From Sternotherus odoratus (lineage: Eukaryota > Chordata > Testudines > Kinosternidae), in assembly GCA_032164245.1 (NCBI GenBank), contig JAVMKO010000003.1, forward strand, positions 133,670,424 through 133,734,423: a DNA stretch of 64,000 nucleotides. The letters run 5' to 3'. Positions 11,551 through 24,420 of this stretch are shown piece by piece. The translations under genes were made by a program, and so were the position numbers. Positions within the stretch are counted from its first letter, which is position 1, and each line of letters opens with the position of its first letter. The notes beneath the pieces were generated by a model, which saw only the letters and a list, made by a program, of their open reading frames with translations, was not told the origin of the DNA and made no database searches.

Positions 11551-13127
11551 CAGAAAAAAATTACAGAATATATGAGGCATTAAAATTCTTGTGACAATGA
11601 TTATAACAAGAATGGAAAAGGATACCCATTTATGTTATTTCAATCTAGTGAACCCCATAGGATGATGTACCCATGACAGTATTAATTTACGCACCACCAA
11701 GCTGCATGAATTTTATGCACCTGTTTACACTGGTATTCAATAAAAAGGATGTGCAGCTACTTTGGAACCCCTTTGAACTGTACTTCTAATGATACAGAGA
11801 CCCTTCAACTAGAAACATCCACCATCTAGAATGCTGTGCAAAGTTTTACACTTTTTTTTACAGTGATGTACAGTGGAATGTCTACGTTATAAAAGGATGT
11901 TTTTACTACCTTTTTTCTTGTTCTGCGTATTCTTTTGTGTGTATGTTGATAGATATTCTTTTTTAATAGAAAGTGAGAAAGTAAACTTATTTTTGTTAGC
12001 CTTTAGTTGCAGGGTCTTTGAATATCATAATGACATGATAAAACACAGAGAGTGTGAAAGAGCTATATTAAGGCAGGATCCTTATGATCCACGCATACCA
12101 ATATAGGTAGCAGCAGTAAGTCGAGAGAAAAAAGCCAGGCTTCCTCCAGATGGCTGGGAGGGGAAAATATCACGAGGACTGGTCCTGGTGCAAATGAGGA
12201 GTGACTCCACTGTAGTGAGTGAAGTTACATTGGTACAAAACACTAAATGAGATCAGACTCAGGCAAAGTTGGGGAGAAAAGGAGAGAGCCTTACGGGAAG
12301 AAAGTCCTTCTGGGAGTGAGTAATATCAAGGAACCCGAGGAAGCCAGGGACTGTGAAGAAGGGACACACATGTATGTGTGGAAGGGTTCATATCTCTGAG
12401 AGCAGTGCTGGCCATTCAGGGGCAAGATTGGCAGGCTCTGGGGGAAGCTATTTTCTTCCCATCTGGGAACGCTCCTCCAGAAAGGCCATGTCAGCAAGGT
12501 GGTGATGGGAACTTTTCTACTGAAGCATCAGAGACTGGTCAAGTCAGGTACTATGAGGCACTGACTGTCTGACCAAAGTGAAACAATTGCCCTTAAGGAT
12601 TTAAGAGTGTCTCAAGCTATTTTTCACAATGGAATATGGCACCGTCTGTAGGAAGCTGAGTTTGGAATTAAGAGGAAAGGACACACATGAAAACTGGAAA
12701 GAGAGATGCACAATCTACTTACACTCCCAAATAAGGACCAAGCTGAGGCAGACTAGGCAGGAATGACATAGGGTGATATGAAATGCTTATCATCATAGCA
12801 CTTTCTGTCAGGCTGAACCAATGTGGCTGCATTTTCCAGCCCACTGAAAGCAAAGTTTATGCAGTGAAAAGTGGTAGAGCTGCACATTGCGTGTCACTCC
12901 CAGCAGGAGCAATTTGAGGACCTGCATTTTAAAAATATTTTATTTTTGCTAGTCGGTGTAAGGAGCTTGGCTGGGAATGGCAATAAGAAACTCTTGGTCT
13001 GTGTTAGGAAAATGGTTGGTTCTCTTCAGTTTATAAATATATAAAGCAGTGAAGAATCTGAATTGCTGTGTTGTCTAACTCATTGTAAATGTGCGAGTTC
13101 ATTTTTGAGCTGAATAAAATGGTTATA

Positions 13128-13183
13128 TAATTACATACTTCTCATAATTATTGAGTAATTATATACTTCTTATAATTGCCGAG
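13128..13183. repeat. 28-bp tandem duplication
   Basis: Two adjacent 28-bp units beginning TAATTACATACTTCT and TAATTATATACTTCT, each ending GAG, with a truncated third unit after them. Confidence 0.7.
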
Positions 13184-13459
13184 TAATCATTCTGCTATAA
13201 CTAGAACTTAATGTTACAACTAATTGTATAATTACTGTGTATTAATGCTGTGATCCTGACAACTTGGAACAAAGTGTTGCCTTGTCGATTTCCCCCCTCC
13301 CCCCCAACTGCATTTAGAAAAATAAGACAATATTGCTTGTTACCTATCTGGAAAGAGATTTAAAAAATAAGGAACACAAACAAGTGGGCAAGAAAATCAT
13401 GTGTGCTCATCTAGGGCTTGTATAGTCTAGCATGAAAGATGTTAACACATTTAAAAACT

Positions 13460-13578
13460 CTAGTGTAAACTAGGCAAGATGCATTTAACACATTAGTTGA
13501 GTGAGGTGAACCTTGTGGCTCCTGTTTTACAATATGAAGGTCTAATGTATTAAAATACATCTTGCTTGTCTATACTAG
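13460..13578. repeat. palindromic MITE
   Basis: Ends CTAGTGTAAACTAGGCAAGA and TCTTGCTTGTCTATACTAG are inverted copies, and inner CACATTAG/CTAATGTA also pair. No coding content. Confidence 0.6.
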
Positions 13579-14983
13579 GTAGTTAACACTTATTAATTAA
13601 AACATTTTCACTAGCAGCTTTTAAATATATACCTTTTATCATAGCCTAGACAAGCCCTTAGGTAGACTACATAAATTGGGTCTTGTATGTGTATATGGAG
13701 TTGGAGTTTGCACTTTATTGTGTTGTCTGTGTTTTCACTGTTATTCATAAAACAAGTAGTGAAAGCACAAATACAAAGAGAGACTGCTTCACAGAGAGGC
13801 ATATAGGGATTTGAGATGCATATATGGACACCCAGATCAAGCAATGGCCCCATGCACAATTCTCGTCTAGAAGGAGTGGAATTTGTGAGGTTGCATAAGG
13901 AAGGTCTCAGGTGAATAATCGTATCTTTGCAGGAGTTTGTCTGTACATTTTGTGGACTGTGAAGAGATGTTGGGCCAGATTTCTTGCATGAGACAAAATG
14001 CATTTCTCATTGCGGCATGTAAAATAGGGTCAATTGGCATAGTTCTATTCTCAGTTCCTTCCACTGGTGTAATCCAGATTAAATGTATTAATTTAAGTAA
14101 AATTACTTGAATTTACTCTAGTGTAAATGAGATCAGCATCTGTCCCTATGTTACACTGTACTGCTTAGTGGTATTGTAATGGAGGCAGAATTTGGCCAAC
14201 AGATAAATTAGACTTCATTGGAGACAGAAAAAAGGAATGCAAGACTAAAAGTTAAAAACACAAGAGGAAATAAATTTACAGTACTTTAGCTATGGAATAA
14301 TCAAAACTGTGTCCTAAATTCCACTCATGCAATTCTGTTGACATCAAGAAAGTTGCATGGCTAAAATCTGGGGCCAATACCTTTAAAATAAGTGAATTAC
14401 AAAATGTTTGCAAGAGTAACCAAATCAGAGTATGGTGGCTGCATAGAGAGAACACTTATCGTGTGCGCTGGCCTGAGTTTACTACCATGTGTGAGGATGT
14501 AACTGAATGTGTTGGAAGTGCTATTGAAAGTGGTGTTTGTTACGGTTGAAGCAGTCCTTCTATGTGCCTAGTTTTAACAATGCATATTAAGCATGCACAA
14601 AAAGAAAATGGGGCCCAATGAGTGTTTACAAAGGTGTATCTAGAACAGAATTTGGTTGTGTTGTTATTATTTTGAAATATATATATTGTATTTTGGTTTT
14701 GCGGTGGACTCAAACTGGAGTACTAGAGCCACAGTTTTGAGAAATACAACTCATATTGCCTTTATCTCAGATATTTTAAAATCCTGTCTTTCCATTCAGC
14801 AATTAGATATTCTGTCTAATCAGATACTTTTCACTATGGTATTTTAACACTTCTGTGATTTGACCACCGTGGATGGTGTTGATGATAATAGTATTATCAC
14901 CAGTATAGCATTGTACACATTCATAACATTGCACAATAAATGAACCCAGTTTTGCCCTCAGATACCCAAGTGCAAATTCCCTA

Positions 14984-14986
<3 letters not shown>

Positions 14987-15016
<30 letters not shown>
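14987..15016. repeat. (CT)n microsatellite
   Basis: Fifteen uninterrupted CT units. Confidence 0.95.
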
Positions 15017-15018
<2 letters not shown>

Positions 15019-15282
15019 AGGGCTTTTGGATGTTGGGGTTTATGGAAGGGTTGGATTTTCAAAGAGGCCTAGGGGACTTAGTCATCCAAATCTCCCATTT
15101 CAACTGAAAGCCTGTAGGCCACTTTGGACATTTCATAAAATAGAATATTGACAATCTTTCTTCCCCCTTCACTAGGTCCAAGATCACATTTGAACCCATG
15201 TAGCTTTCAACCAATGTTTTTAGTTCTCACATATGTAAATGGGCTGATCTACAGCTTTGATGGAAGTACAAAATTCTAGGCA

Positions 15283-15346
15283 GAAATCCTGGCCCCATTA
15301 AGTCAATGAGAATTTTGCGATGACTTCTGTGAGGGGCCAGGATTTC
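15283..15346. repeat. 64-bp palindromic MITE
   Basis: Perfect 14-bp outer ends GAAATCCTGGCCCC and GGGGCCAGGATTTC enclose an inner imperfect palindrome with AAGTCAATGAGAATTTTGC. A relative lies at 17971-18038. Confidence 0.8.
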
Positions 15347-15709
15347 ATCCCTAAACTTTTTGAATGATTCTGCTCATTTGAACAACTCTGAAGCAACTGT
15401 GAGAATACTAATGACTCTCAAATGTTGATCCATCTTTTCAGCCTATAGCAATCTGTTTCTGTACATATATGGTTAGTTCTTATGATTTTATTCTTTTGAT
15501 GCCTTGCAAATACCACAAGCTATTCATGAAGGAAGTAGAAAATTGGGCAAAAATATTAAAGTATTAAATTTTCATTGCTTTCTCTCATTGATGTAAATGG
15601 CAAAATCCCCATTGACCTCAGTAGGGTCAGAACTTGGCCCATAAAGAATAGGAATTGCAGTAGGTACAAAACCTAACTATTGTTCTCCCCACCTTTTTGT
15701 TTTTAACAG

Positions 15710-15889
15710 ATAGTGCTAATTACACTATTGTAAATGGCACACAGATCTTACACAGCGGCAAAGAATCCAACGTATGGGTGCCCATTAGAGGACTGATTCC
15801 ATTTGCTAACTACACTATTCAAGTAAATGCTTCCAATAGCCAAGGCAGCGTGATAAGTGATCCCATAACAATAGCCATGCCTCCAGGGG
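15710..15889 (+). CDS. USH2A: USH2A exon 38 (usherin, half FN3 module)
   Basis: This 180-nt exon encodes the C-terminal half of an FN3 module of usherin, a giant extracellular and transmembrane protein of photoreceptor periciliary membrane and hair-cell ankle links. The acceptor is TTTTAACAG and the donor GTAAGT at 15890. It begins with the last two bases of a split codon and ends with the first base of the next (phase 1 to 1). The peptide has the FN3 hallmark tyrosine-corner run PFANYTIQVNASNSQG followed by DPITIAMPPG, which leads directly into the APDG linker of exon 39. Four N-glycosylation sequons are visible (NYT, NGT, NYT, NAS). Length and phase equal human exon 38 as I remember it. Being symmetric, its loss would keep the frame but remove half a module. 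Confidence 0.95.
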
Positions 15890-16702
15890 GTAAGTGGAAA
15901 AAAAGTTATGTTACTCTGCACGTTCCAAATATATCATTATGTTATGCTGTGTTGTTCTGCTGAAGACATTGTTTATTACTGCAACTGAGTATTTGAAGTT
16001 CAGAGGAATGTTTGCATTGGCAACTGTTACTCACAAAACTGTTGGGTTCAGCTTCTATAATATGACCTATTGTACATCTTCAAAACTAAGATATCTTGGC
16101 ATAAGTAGATATCCGTAAGTGTGTGTGAATGTGAAATGTCCTGCAGTTTTTGTTTATTTGTGAGAGGTACTCAGCTGGTCTAATGATAGGCTAGTCTGAT
16201 ACAAGGACCTAGATAGGTGCACATGCTGCAGAGGATAATCTGATTTCATATAGAAAATGTAAGCTATACACAAAACCAGTATTTATTGGATATATTTTGA
16301 AGTGGTTGGTTTGTTAATGGTAAAGTTCAGTTTCAGCAGCATACTTGCTGGAATCACAAATTGATGTAGATCTACTGAAATCAATGGAACTATGCTGATT
16401 TACACCAGATGAGAATCTAGTCCACTTTTGGTAAATTATCTGTCTAGAAGGGTTTGAAATATGCTTCATACCACAGCTGAACAAATATCTGCAAACATTG
16501 TATCTGAATACTCACTGAAATGAAAGCTTGAATTCACATCAGATTGGAATGTGTCCATTTTGTATTGGCTTTACATTAATATTCTAATGAATGAATTTCC
16601 TAGCAGGAAAGTTTGCAGAAACAGTGAAACAAGTGAATATTCCTAAAAGTGAATTTTGAACCTATAAATGAGAGCTAAACAACAAGCTGACTCTTAGTAG
16701 TA

Positions 16703-16991
16703 CAGTAAAACCTCCATTTAACGGACTAATTCGGGCGAGGGGGTGTCCGTTAAATCAAAAAGTCCGTTATTTAATAATAATAAAAAAAGAGCTGTCGGAG
16801 CAGCAGCCCACCCGCCACAGGGTTGGGGCGGCAGCTCCGCAGCCCACCCGCTGCCTGGACCCGGGCGGCAGCCGGGAGCCGGCAGCCAGCCGGCCAGAAA
16901 TGGATCAGGAATGCATCAGACTTGCTCAGAAATTTTGTCCGTTGCATCCGAAGTCCGTTAAATCGAGGTCCGTTAAATCGAGGGTTTACTG
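16703..16991. mobile_element. Tigger/pogo-like MITE, TA target site
   Basis: The 289-bp element starts CAGTAAAACCTCCATTTAAC and ends GTTAAATCGAGGGTTTACTG, with inverted ends and TA on both sides. Its right end carries the TCCGTTAAATCGAGG unit twice. The interior is GC- and CpG-rich, unlike the AT-rich host, and has no transposase frame, so it is non-autonomous. Confidence 0.85.
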
Positions 16992-17970
16992 TATATTTAT
17001 GGAGCAAAGGACCAGGAACAATACCAGGGAACCTACATATCTAGCCAACATAAAATAAATATCAAATAATACTCACAATTATAAGTTTGCAAACAATGTA
17101 CTGAACAAAAATTATTTGTAGCTAAATGCGTTGCAAATAACTTTGACTAAGGAAAAATTGTAAACTCTGTATGGACAATGCTTGAACAGGAAAAGAGGGT
17201 AAATTCACATAATTATACCATATACTCTAAAAGTAGATTCACCTCTATCCAATGCTAAGAAACAAAACTACAGTTTTATTATAATAAACTAAATCTGAGA
17301 TAAGTTATTTATTGAAGCTATCCATTAACATTACATCTAATCTGTGTGTGATTGTTCAGTTTTGAAGGAAGCAATCAGAATTTGGTGCTGACAATTTTAA
17401 AAAATGAAAAGATGCAGGATCTCTGAAGAGAGGCAAGGATGTGCACAAGTTTATGACAGCCATTAGGACATACTTTCTTTCATCATTAGATTGTTGTTGA
17501 TTACAATTAGGAAACTTATAGCTTTGAAATTATCTTTTTTATGACCTTGTGGTAGTTTAAAAGCAATACCTCATTGATTAAATAGGTTTTAGTTCATGCT
17601 TCCTTTTACTTAATGATCTGAAAACATATTATCCTGATTTACACATAAAATCATGCTGAAAAGCATGTGGCATTCACTAGAATATGTGTGTTTAAGTAGA
17701 ATTAAATTAGCACTGAGAGTTATTAAAGAAATCTTCCATACCATTTTCCAGTGGACTGTGAGCCATACCGAAATGAATAATAAATGAATCAGTGCATATC
17801 AGAGAAGTACTGATATGTATGACATTCTATAATCCATATTTACCTTTCCATTATATTTTATTATAATTACTGTTTAATTTGAGTGCAATAACATTCTAAT
17901 TCATACTGCTATATTCCAAGTGTAATAGTTATTTATCAGTGGGACAGATCCTGTACATTGAAGTTATTGG

Positions 17971-18038
17971 GTGGAATACTGGCCCCATTGAAATAAATGG
18001 AAATTTTGCCCTTGACTTCATAGGGGCCGAGATTTCAC
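17971..18038. repeat. palindromic MITE, second copy
   Basis: GTGGAATACTGGCCCC pairs with GGGGCCGAGATTTCAC; interior has CCATTGAAATAAATGG. Same family as 15283-15346 but more decayed. Confidence 0.65.
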
Positions 18039-19954
18039 TCATTGACATCAGTGGGAGTTTTGCTTGACCCCAAGGAATGAAACAAAGCTACAGGATTTGA
18101 TTCTGCACGGTTATAGATAAAAGCTGTGGGTCAAATTCTGGTGATTTATACCCATGCATATCCCTGAACTGTGTATATGATAGCAGGATTTGACCCTATC
18201 TTTGACTCCATCTTTTAACCTCCATAGTTCTTGATCAACGAAATTTAAGACTGCTTCAGTGGCAAATAGTGACAAAGCATTGTTTCATACAGAAGTGTTT
18301 AAAAAATCTGATCAGGAATACAGTGTCACCTGTAGTAACTCATCACACAAGAGTGACAAAAAATTGCGTGATTAAGTGATGTGTAGCAAAGATGGTGAGA
18401 AATTGTTCTTAATACATTTGGAGATACTTGGAAAGGGAAAGGGTTTCTTTGGACAGAAGATTACCTAAAAGGGGGAGGGTGGTCTGTGGAACACTGCAAG
18501 TTTTATAGTATTTAGTAATGTCTGGGGTTTGAGACCTAAATATATAAAGATTAATTATAGTCTTTTAGTGGGTGCAAAACTGTAGCAATAACTTTTCAAG
18601 GAGCACAAAAAACTCTACTGTTCAAAAATGTGCACTATGGAGAATACATTATAGAGTATGATAAAAGGCCATAAATCAGGTGGAAAGGAAGAGAACAAAT
18701 GAATATTCCATCTTAATAGTCACAACAAATCAATACTATTACATAGTGAGCATTTTTTCAGTTGATTCACTAATTTTCAGACAAGGTGTCTGTTGTTTTT
18801 TTGTTTGTTTGGAATATATTATACTATATTAAGCCATATTCTATTATGCGTATTGGTCTTATCAGTTACTTAAGAAAATGTATCATCTTAATTTCTGGGA
18901 TGCAGTTCTTTGAGTTTACTTAAAATACCAAACCTAGTAGCAATGCTTAAATTCAACTCTTTACAAAAAAAAAAAAAAACACCTCTCATAAATAAAGAAT
19001 ATAGTTTATATAAATGCTTGACTAGAATTGCAATTCAGGTTCAATAGTTCTTGGAAAAGAATTAAAAAATAAAATAAAAATTGAATCCAAATGTTAATCC
19101 ATAAATATGAAACTTTCTTTTGACCCTTACCCTACAGCGGTCCGGAGTTACTAATGGGGTTAGGATTTCAACTCTTAATGGGACTTGGTGCATTAGTGTT
19201 TTGTATGCATGGAATTCAGCATTCAGTTTAATAAGTGGTTGACATTGGTGATGTCCCTTAATTTGCTTAAATCTAATTGGCTCTTTTATCAGTCAAACCT
19301 GTATGGATTGGCAATTGATCAGAAAGGGTCAGCCATGACTGTGCATGTAGTTAAATGATGGAACCACGAGTTAAAGTCACTTTTGCATAATAATAAGCTG
19401 AAACCAGGAGAACAAATTATCTTAGAGTTGGAAGGCAAAGAAAGCAGAGAAGTTTTGCAGGATGTTCAAGTTCAGAACAAAGGCATTATGGAGTGTATAA
19501 ATTTTAAATACACTGCATTTTGCCTCCAGACTTAAAGCTTTTTTTTTTCCAGATGAACTGAAATCTTGTCTGAAACTGTCTTTGTTACATCAAAGAACTG
19601 CACAGAAAGCGAAAAGAGACAGAAGAAGCATAAAAGGGCATAGTTTAAAATGATTAGTGACAAATTTCATACCGCAGAGGTAGAAACAGATTTCTTCTGA
19701 GTTTTATATTTTCCCCAAAAGAATAAATTCATTCTATTTATCTTATCCTAAACTGCTTTGGTAGAAGTTGTAAAAGATGCTCTGTTAACAACCCTTAGCA
19801 CCAGTTTGAGGTTTTAAGCTAATAAAAAATGCTGGAAATAAAATTCTTTTAAAATTAATTGAATTAGCTAAATGCATTTAAGGTTTGAAAATGATATCAA
19901 AGAATACAAACTATAAACTGCACAAAAAAACTTCTTTACATAGTGCATCTGTTA

Positions 19955-20290
19955 GTAATTATTATTTATTTGTGATATGGTAGCACCCAAAGACCTCTAT
20001 CAGTATCAGGGTGACATTGCACTACATGGTGTACAAACAGAGAGGAAGATGCATATAATCACGGTGCAAAGAGCTTCCAATGCAGTTAAACAAGAAACAG
20101 TTGAAGTGTTGTGGAAGGGATTTGTAAAATGTATTTGTAAAATGGATACAATAATCTTTTTGTACTCTAATTTTTCAATTTCCTTGTCTAGTTGGATTGT
20201 GAGCAAAGATTCTCTCCCAATATACAATTGTCCAATGCCTAGTTGGGTAGCTCTAGATGCAATTATAATGAATAATTATAATAAATAAAT
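19955..20290. repeat. two L2/MIR-like tails in inverted order
   Basis: The left part (to about 20060) is antisense (TATTTGTGATATGGTAGCACC, then GTACAAACAGAG and CAAAGAGCTTCCAATG). The right part (from about 20130) is sense (TAAAATGGATACAATAATC, CCAATGCCTAGTTGGG, tail AATAAATAAAT). Confidence 0.55.
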
Positions 20291-20986
20291 AACATCTGAG
20301 AAAAATTATCAGGATGATGGCAGATATTCTCATTGTGCCAGATTTGTCATCTCTTTTTTTTATACATGTTTGTTTTATTTATATTAAAAACACATAGTTT
20401 TACATGTTGTGTTCTTTGTTTTTTGCAGGACACTTAGTGTTGAAGTGTAAGAGAGGAAAGGATTGTTGGAGTGAGACAGGGAAACTGAGGGGGAAGGGTG
20501 AGAGGAAGGGAGGAAGGTGTGCACAGTTGAGAGGCAGAGTGAGCCTAGAGAGATGTTGGGTGTCTCTGGTGAGAGAAGGGCAGGATGAAGGGCCATCAGC
20601 CTCCAATGGCAAGACAGCAGAGGAGGGGGGAAATTCCAGAGTAGAGTGGATGATGATTCAGGAGTCTGTGAAGGCTCTTCCTGGCTGCTGATGCTATATT
20701 CAAAGTGGACAGAGGAGGGGAGGGCAGCTGCTTTATGGAAGGAACCCTTAGGCTTCTGGGCTTCTTCTGGCTGTTGCTCTTGTTCCAGTGTGAAAGAGGG
20801 ACAGGAAGCCACTAGAGCTGGATGGAAGATTTCCAGTGAAACAGATGTTCATCAGTGTGATGGAGTGTGTACCCCACACAGGCCCTGACAGGGTTAATAT
20901 GTACCTGAGAGGGCAATTAATATACCTGGTAGATAGAGAAAGCCATGCTAGTTGACGATGAAAACTAGCTGGAGAGGGGCTGGTTG

Positions 20987-21164
20987 CAGAGGCGCCAACT
21001 TCCTGCATTCCCCAAGGGTGCTCGACCCCCATTCTGCCCCATCCCATCCCCCAAACCCCCGCCCCGCCTCTTCCCACCCCCTCCACGCCAGTGATTGCTG
21101 AGCACCCGCTATTTTTCCCCGTGAGTGCTCCAGCCCTGGAGCACTGATGGAGTCAACACCTATA
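20987..21164. mobile_element. hAT MITE with 8-bp target duplication
   Basis: The 178-bp insert is flanked by perfect copies of GCTGGTTG (20979-20986 and 21165-21172). Ends CAGAGGCGCCAACTTC and GAGTCAACACCTATA are imperfect inverted repeats of hAT type. The interior is C-rich and non-coding. Confidence 0.88.
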
Positions 21165-21687
21165 GCTGGTTGGTGATTTTAAAGCCAATAATTAGTAGCA
21201 AAAAGAAGCTGCAGGAAAGAGTCTGCAACCATGCTCTGGAGAATAGAAATGGTAGGAAGCAGTCCAGGGAGGGCCTCGGTTCCCCTACCAGCCACCAAGG
21301 AAGGTAAGGGGTGTAAAGACCACAGAGATCAAAGACAGATGGAAGACCTGCTGCAAGGTCATTGGACTACAGCTTGGTGGGACTCTCTGTTACACTAGGA
21401 GGGATGGACTAAAGCCTGACCTGGCCAGAAGGCCAAGTTGCAGGAAGAGAGACCATTGCAGTGATGGAGTGACTGTTGGGGGGGGGGAGGGGCGGCCAGA
21501 CCTGGCCATGAGAAGGTGCTCCTGTGGTGAATGAACCCCCTTGTACAATGGGGAGATGCCAATTAATTAAAACAGAAACTTTTTGTGGGAATGTCCCAGT
21601 TTCCAACTTTATATCAGGAAAAGTTTCTCATGTCCAGGATGGAATTTCTGGCCCAAACTAGAGAGAAAGGGAGAAACTGACTCCATA

Positions 21688-21963
21688 TCTATAGCTCATG
21701 ATTAAGGCACTTTCCTGGGATGTGTAGACTCAGGTTCAAGTTCCTACACCAATAAATATTTAGTTACTTGTACAAATTGGAACAGCTCCAACAGAAAAGA
21801 TTGAGAGAGACCCACTGTAGAATAGCCATTAGCCTCATGGTAGGGGCACTCATCTGGAATTAGGGGACATGGGTTCATGACACTGGTCTGAATCAGGCAG
21901 AGCAGACACTTGAGGTAGGGTTTCCCACATTCCAGGTGAGTGCCCAACCACTGAGCTATTAGC
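21688..21963. repeat. tRNA-like units, two facing each other
   Basis: At 21690-21745 a tRNA-like head with TAGCTCATGATTAAGG and GGTTCAAGTTCC is seen. From 21824 a second unit (GGTAGGGGCACTCATCTGGA, GGGTTCATGAC) faces a third in antisense that ends CCAACCACTGAGCTATTAGC, so 21824-21963 is a roughly 140-bp imperfect palindrome. They are Pol III promoter-derived SINE pieces, not functional tRNAs. Confidence 0.6.
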
Positions 21964-24245
21964 AATTCCAGAAGGGGGTGTCTTTTGACCAGCTTCAAAA
22001 ATGGCTCTATTCCTGATGAGGAATGGAGAAACTTTCAAAATCTGAAAAACCTTTGCGGGCTGGAAAAACCAATTCCCTGTCCACCTCTAGAGGCCACACT
22101 CTAATTAAGAAGAATAGCTGCATAAACAGTGAAAGGGATCGCTTTCGGTTTTGGCATAATTTATGGAATTCATTTGTAGTTATGATTTACTCCAACACAG
22201 ATAGGCACAGCTGAGAGAACTTTCCGTTTCTTTACTGGACTCACCATCCATTGGGTCTTTGTCACATGGTGCTCAGCTTCTTACATGCCTCGGCTATTCC
22301 TTTTTTCATTCACCAGACTGAAAAGTGAGCCTCCCTGTGAACAGCCCTTGGTGTTTGATCATCAGTTACTGACACAACCACAAATATTGCAGCCAGAGGG
22401 CCCTCTGACACTTTTATCTTAGGGAGCAGGATACGAGACTGGATATTGAACCACATGGCAGAGATCATTGACCTAATTTTGTGTATAAATAAGGGCCATA
22501 TGGTGCTATCTTTTATACTGGTGGGCATTTACTCATAAGACTGGTCTCCTTGAAGACACTGGGACTACTTGAATGAATATTTAGTGATATAAGGAAGGAT
22601 GGCATAATTAGGTCCAAAGTATTTAAGGATGGGACTAAGGGCCACAATATTGGGATTATTCCTGTGACCTAGTGGGTATGAATTGCTATGCCATGAGATT
22701 CCATGTTAGATCTGGTCTCTCCCAAGTTTCATCAATTTTTTTGAAATTTTGAGTAATTTCATTCCAAAATAAAATTTTACAAAATCATGTTGCCTGATTT
22801 TTTTTAATTAAAAAAGCCAATATTTCAAATTTCTGATATTGATGTTGATATTTCTTCTCCATCCTCAGCCCTTATCCTCTTCCCATGCCCTGTTTTGCCT
22901 CTGAACGTAATGGAATAATATTGGCCAGGGGCAAGAGGGAGAGTCATTGTCCTTTTTGTAGCTTTTTCCAAACTTCTTGTTTTAAAAAGTAAAAGTGGTA
23001 ACAGGTAAAATATGAAAGCAGAAAAAAATTAATGAAATAAAGGTGTCTTGATTCTCATTCAGTTGCAAAAAGGAAAAACTCAAGGTTTTGGTATTTTGAA
23101 ATATCACTATTATAATATACTTAATTTTGAAACCTCAGATATTTCAAAATAACAACAGTTCCGGTTTGATGAAAACCTGGAATCTTTTTAAGAAACGGAA
23201 GGTTCTCAGAAAAGTTTTCCCTTACCCAAAAAGACCATTTGTGAGTCTTTGGGGGAATGCACGTTAAAAGGTTTTGAATGAAAATTGTGATCATCATTCA
23301 ATAAGCAGGCAGTGTCTGAGGAGTGGACATGCTAGCAGTGTCCTGCTTAATTAAGGAGTAACAATGATAAACTGTGTGAACAGTCCAGATTTTGTCCATA
23401 AGGATGGTGACTGTGGCATGGGATATGAGGGTAGAGTTGTAAAAGTGTTTATGTGGAAAAGTGGGAGGAGTTCTTCTCACATGAAACAAAAATCACCCTC
23501 TAGCCTCAGCTATATTTATCTGATTTGTCACGTTCATTAGTTCTCCTTCCCGCTTTTATCCTCCCTCTCCCAATCTGCTCAGCAAATCATTTTCAGGGAG
23601 CTGATATTGTGTGTGCGCATTGGGGAAGGAGAGAGTTGGGGAAAGCTATTTTCTAGCTGGCCTAAGGCAAAGTGCAAATGGAGGGCCAGGGGAGCACAGC
23701 TGAAAGGCCACATTTTCAAATCAAAATGGAGGTGGGGCACAGTGGTACACCTGCCTCACAAAATTCAAGTCCCTCAGAGGCCAATTTGAGCCAGCTGTTC
23801 TAAATTGCTCCTCATTTCAAAAAGCCTCCCCTCTCTGGTTATCATCAGTTCAGTGACATTCTAGCCAGGCCTCTTTCCTCTGACCTTGCCAGCAAGACCC
23901 CAATCTCCTGCCCCCTCCTTTGGGAGCTGCGAAGGGCATGGCATAGTTATGGCTAAACCACCCAAGGATTCTGCATACACTCTGGCAATCACAGGTTAGC
24001 TGATTTATATCAGTTTTTAGGCTACTTCCTCCTGAAGCAGTATAAGGCAGCTGGAGTGAGGAGGTGATCGAAGACCTGACCCAGTATCTGACCAAGCTTT
24101 GTATGATCTGGGAGGCTCTGAACATTTTTACTGGATTTGGGAATGCAGATGAGACAAAACTTCTAACAGCTCAAGATAGTACATTTATAAAGATACAATT
24201 AACCCAAAAGCGGTTGCGGTCAGTTACCAACGGACTACCCTTGCT

Positions 24246-24420
24246 CAGGGGTGGGCGACGTTCTTGGCCAGAGGACCACATTGGGGGTCCAAAGTTGTAC
24301 AGTGGGCTGGGTAGGGAAGGCTGTGCCCTCCCAAACAACCTGGCCCCGCCCCCATCTGACCCCCAACCACTTTCCTCACCCTGACTGCCCCTCTCAGAAT
24401 CCCCAACTCATCCATTATGG
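24246..24420. mobile_element. hAT (Charlie-like) fragment
   Basis: Starts with the typical terminal sequence CAGGGGTGGGCGACGTTCTT and GGCCAGAGGACCACATTGGG. The opposite inverted end was not found, so it is a one-ended remnant with boundary uncertain. Confidence 0.65.

Larger units (their letters stand above)
1..15709 (+). other. USH2A: USH2A intron 37 (3' part)
   Basis: Non-coding sequence upstream of the first exon in the window. It ends in a pyrimidine-rich tract and a TTTTAACAG acceptor (AG at 15708-15709). No open frame resembling an FN3 module was found in it, and the missing first base of the split codon must come from an exon outside the window. It holds MIR-type SINE copies, a 5S rRNA-derived SINE, an LTR-like block, a broken-up CR1 LINE and several palindromic MITEs, listed separately. 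The stretches 1-500, 560-1690, 2630-4540, 7800-8480, 8650-10140 and 11900-13100 show nothing I can name; 9290-9980 is notably purine-rich on the + strand. Confidence 0.85.

Noticed and set aside
12013..12115. Pseudoexon-like segment with acceptor TTTAGTTGCAG and donor GTAAGT
   Set aside because: In the intron 37 phase it meets a stop within nine codons, so it could not add coding sequence.
20384..20812. 142-codon open frame on the minus strand
   Set aside because: Serine/proline-rich translation of GA-rich DNA, with no recognised domain, promoter or splice partner.
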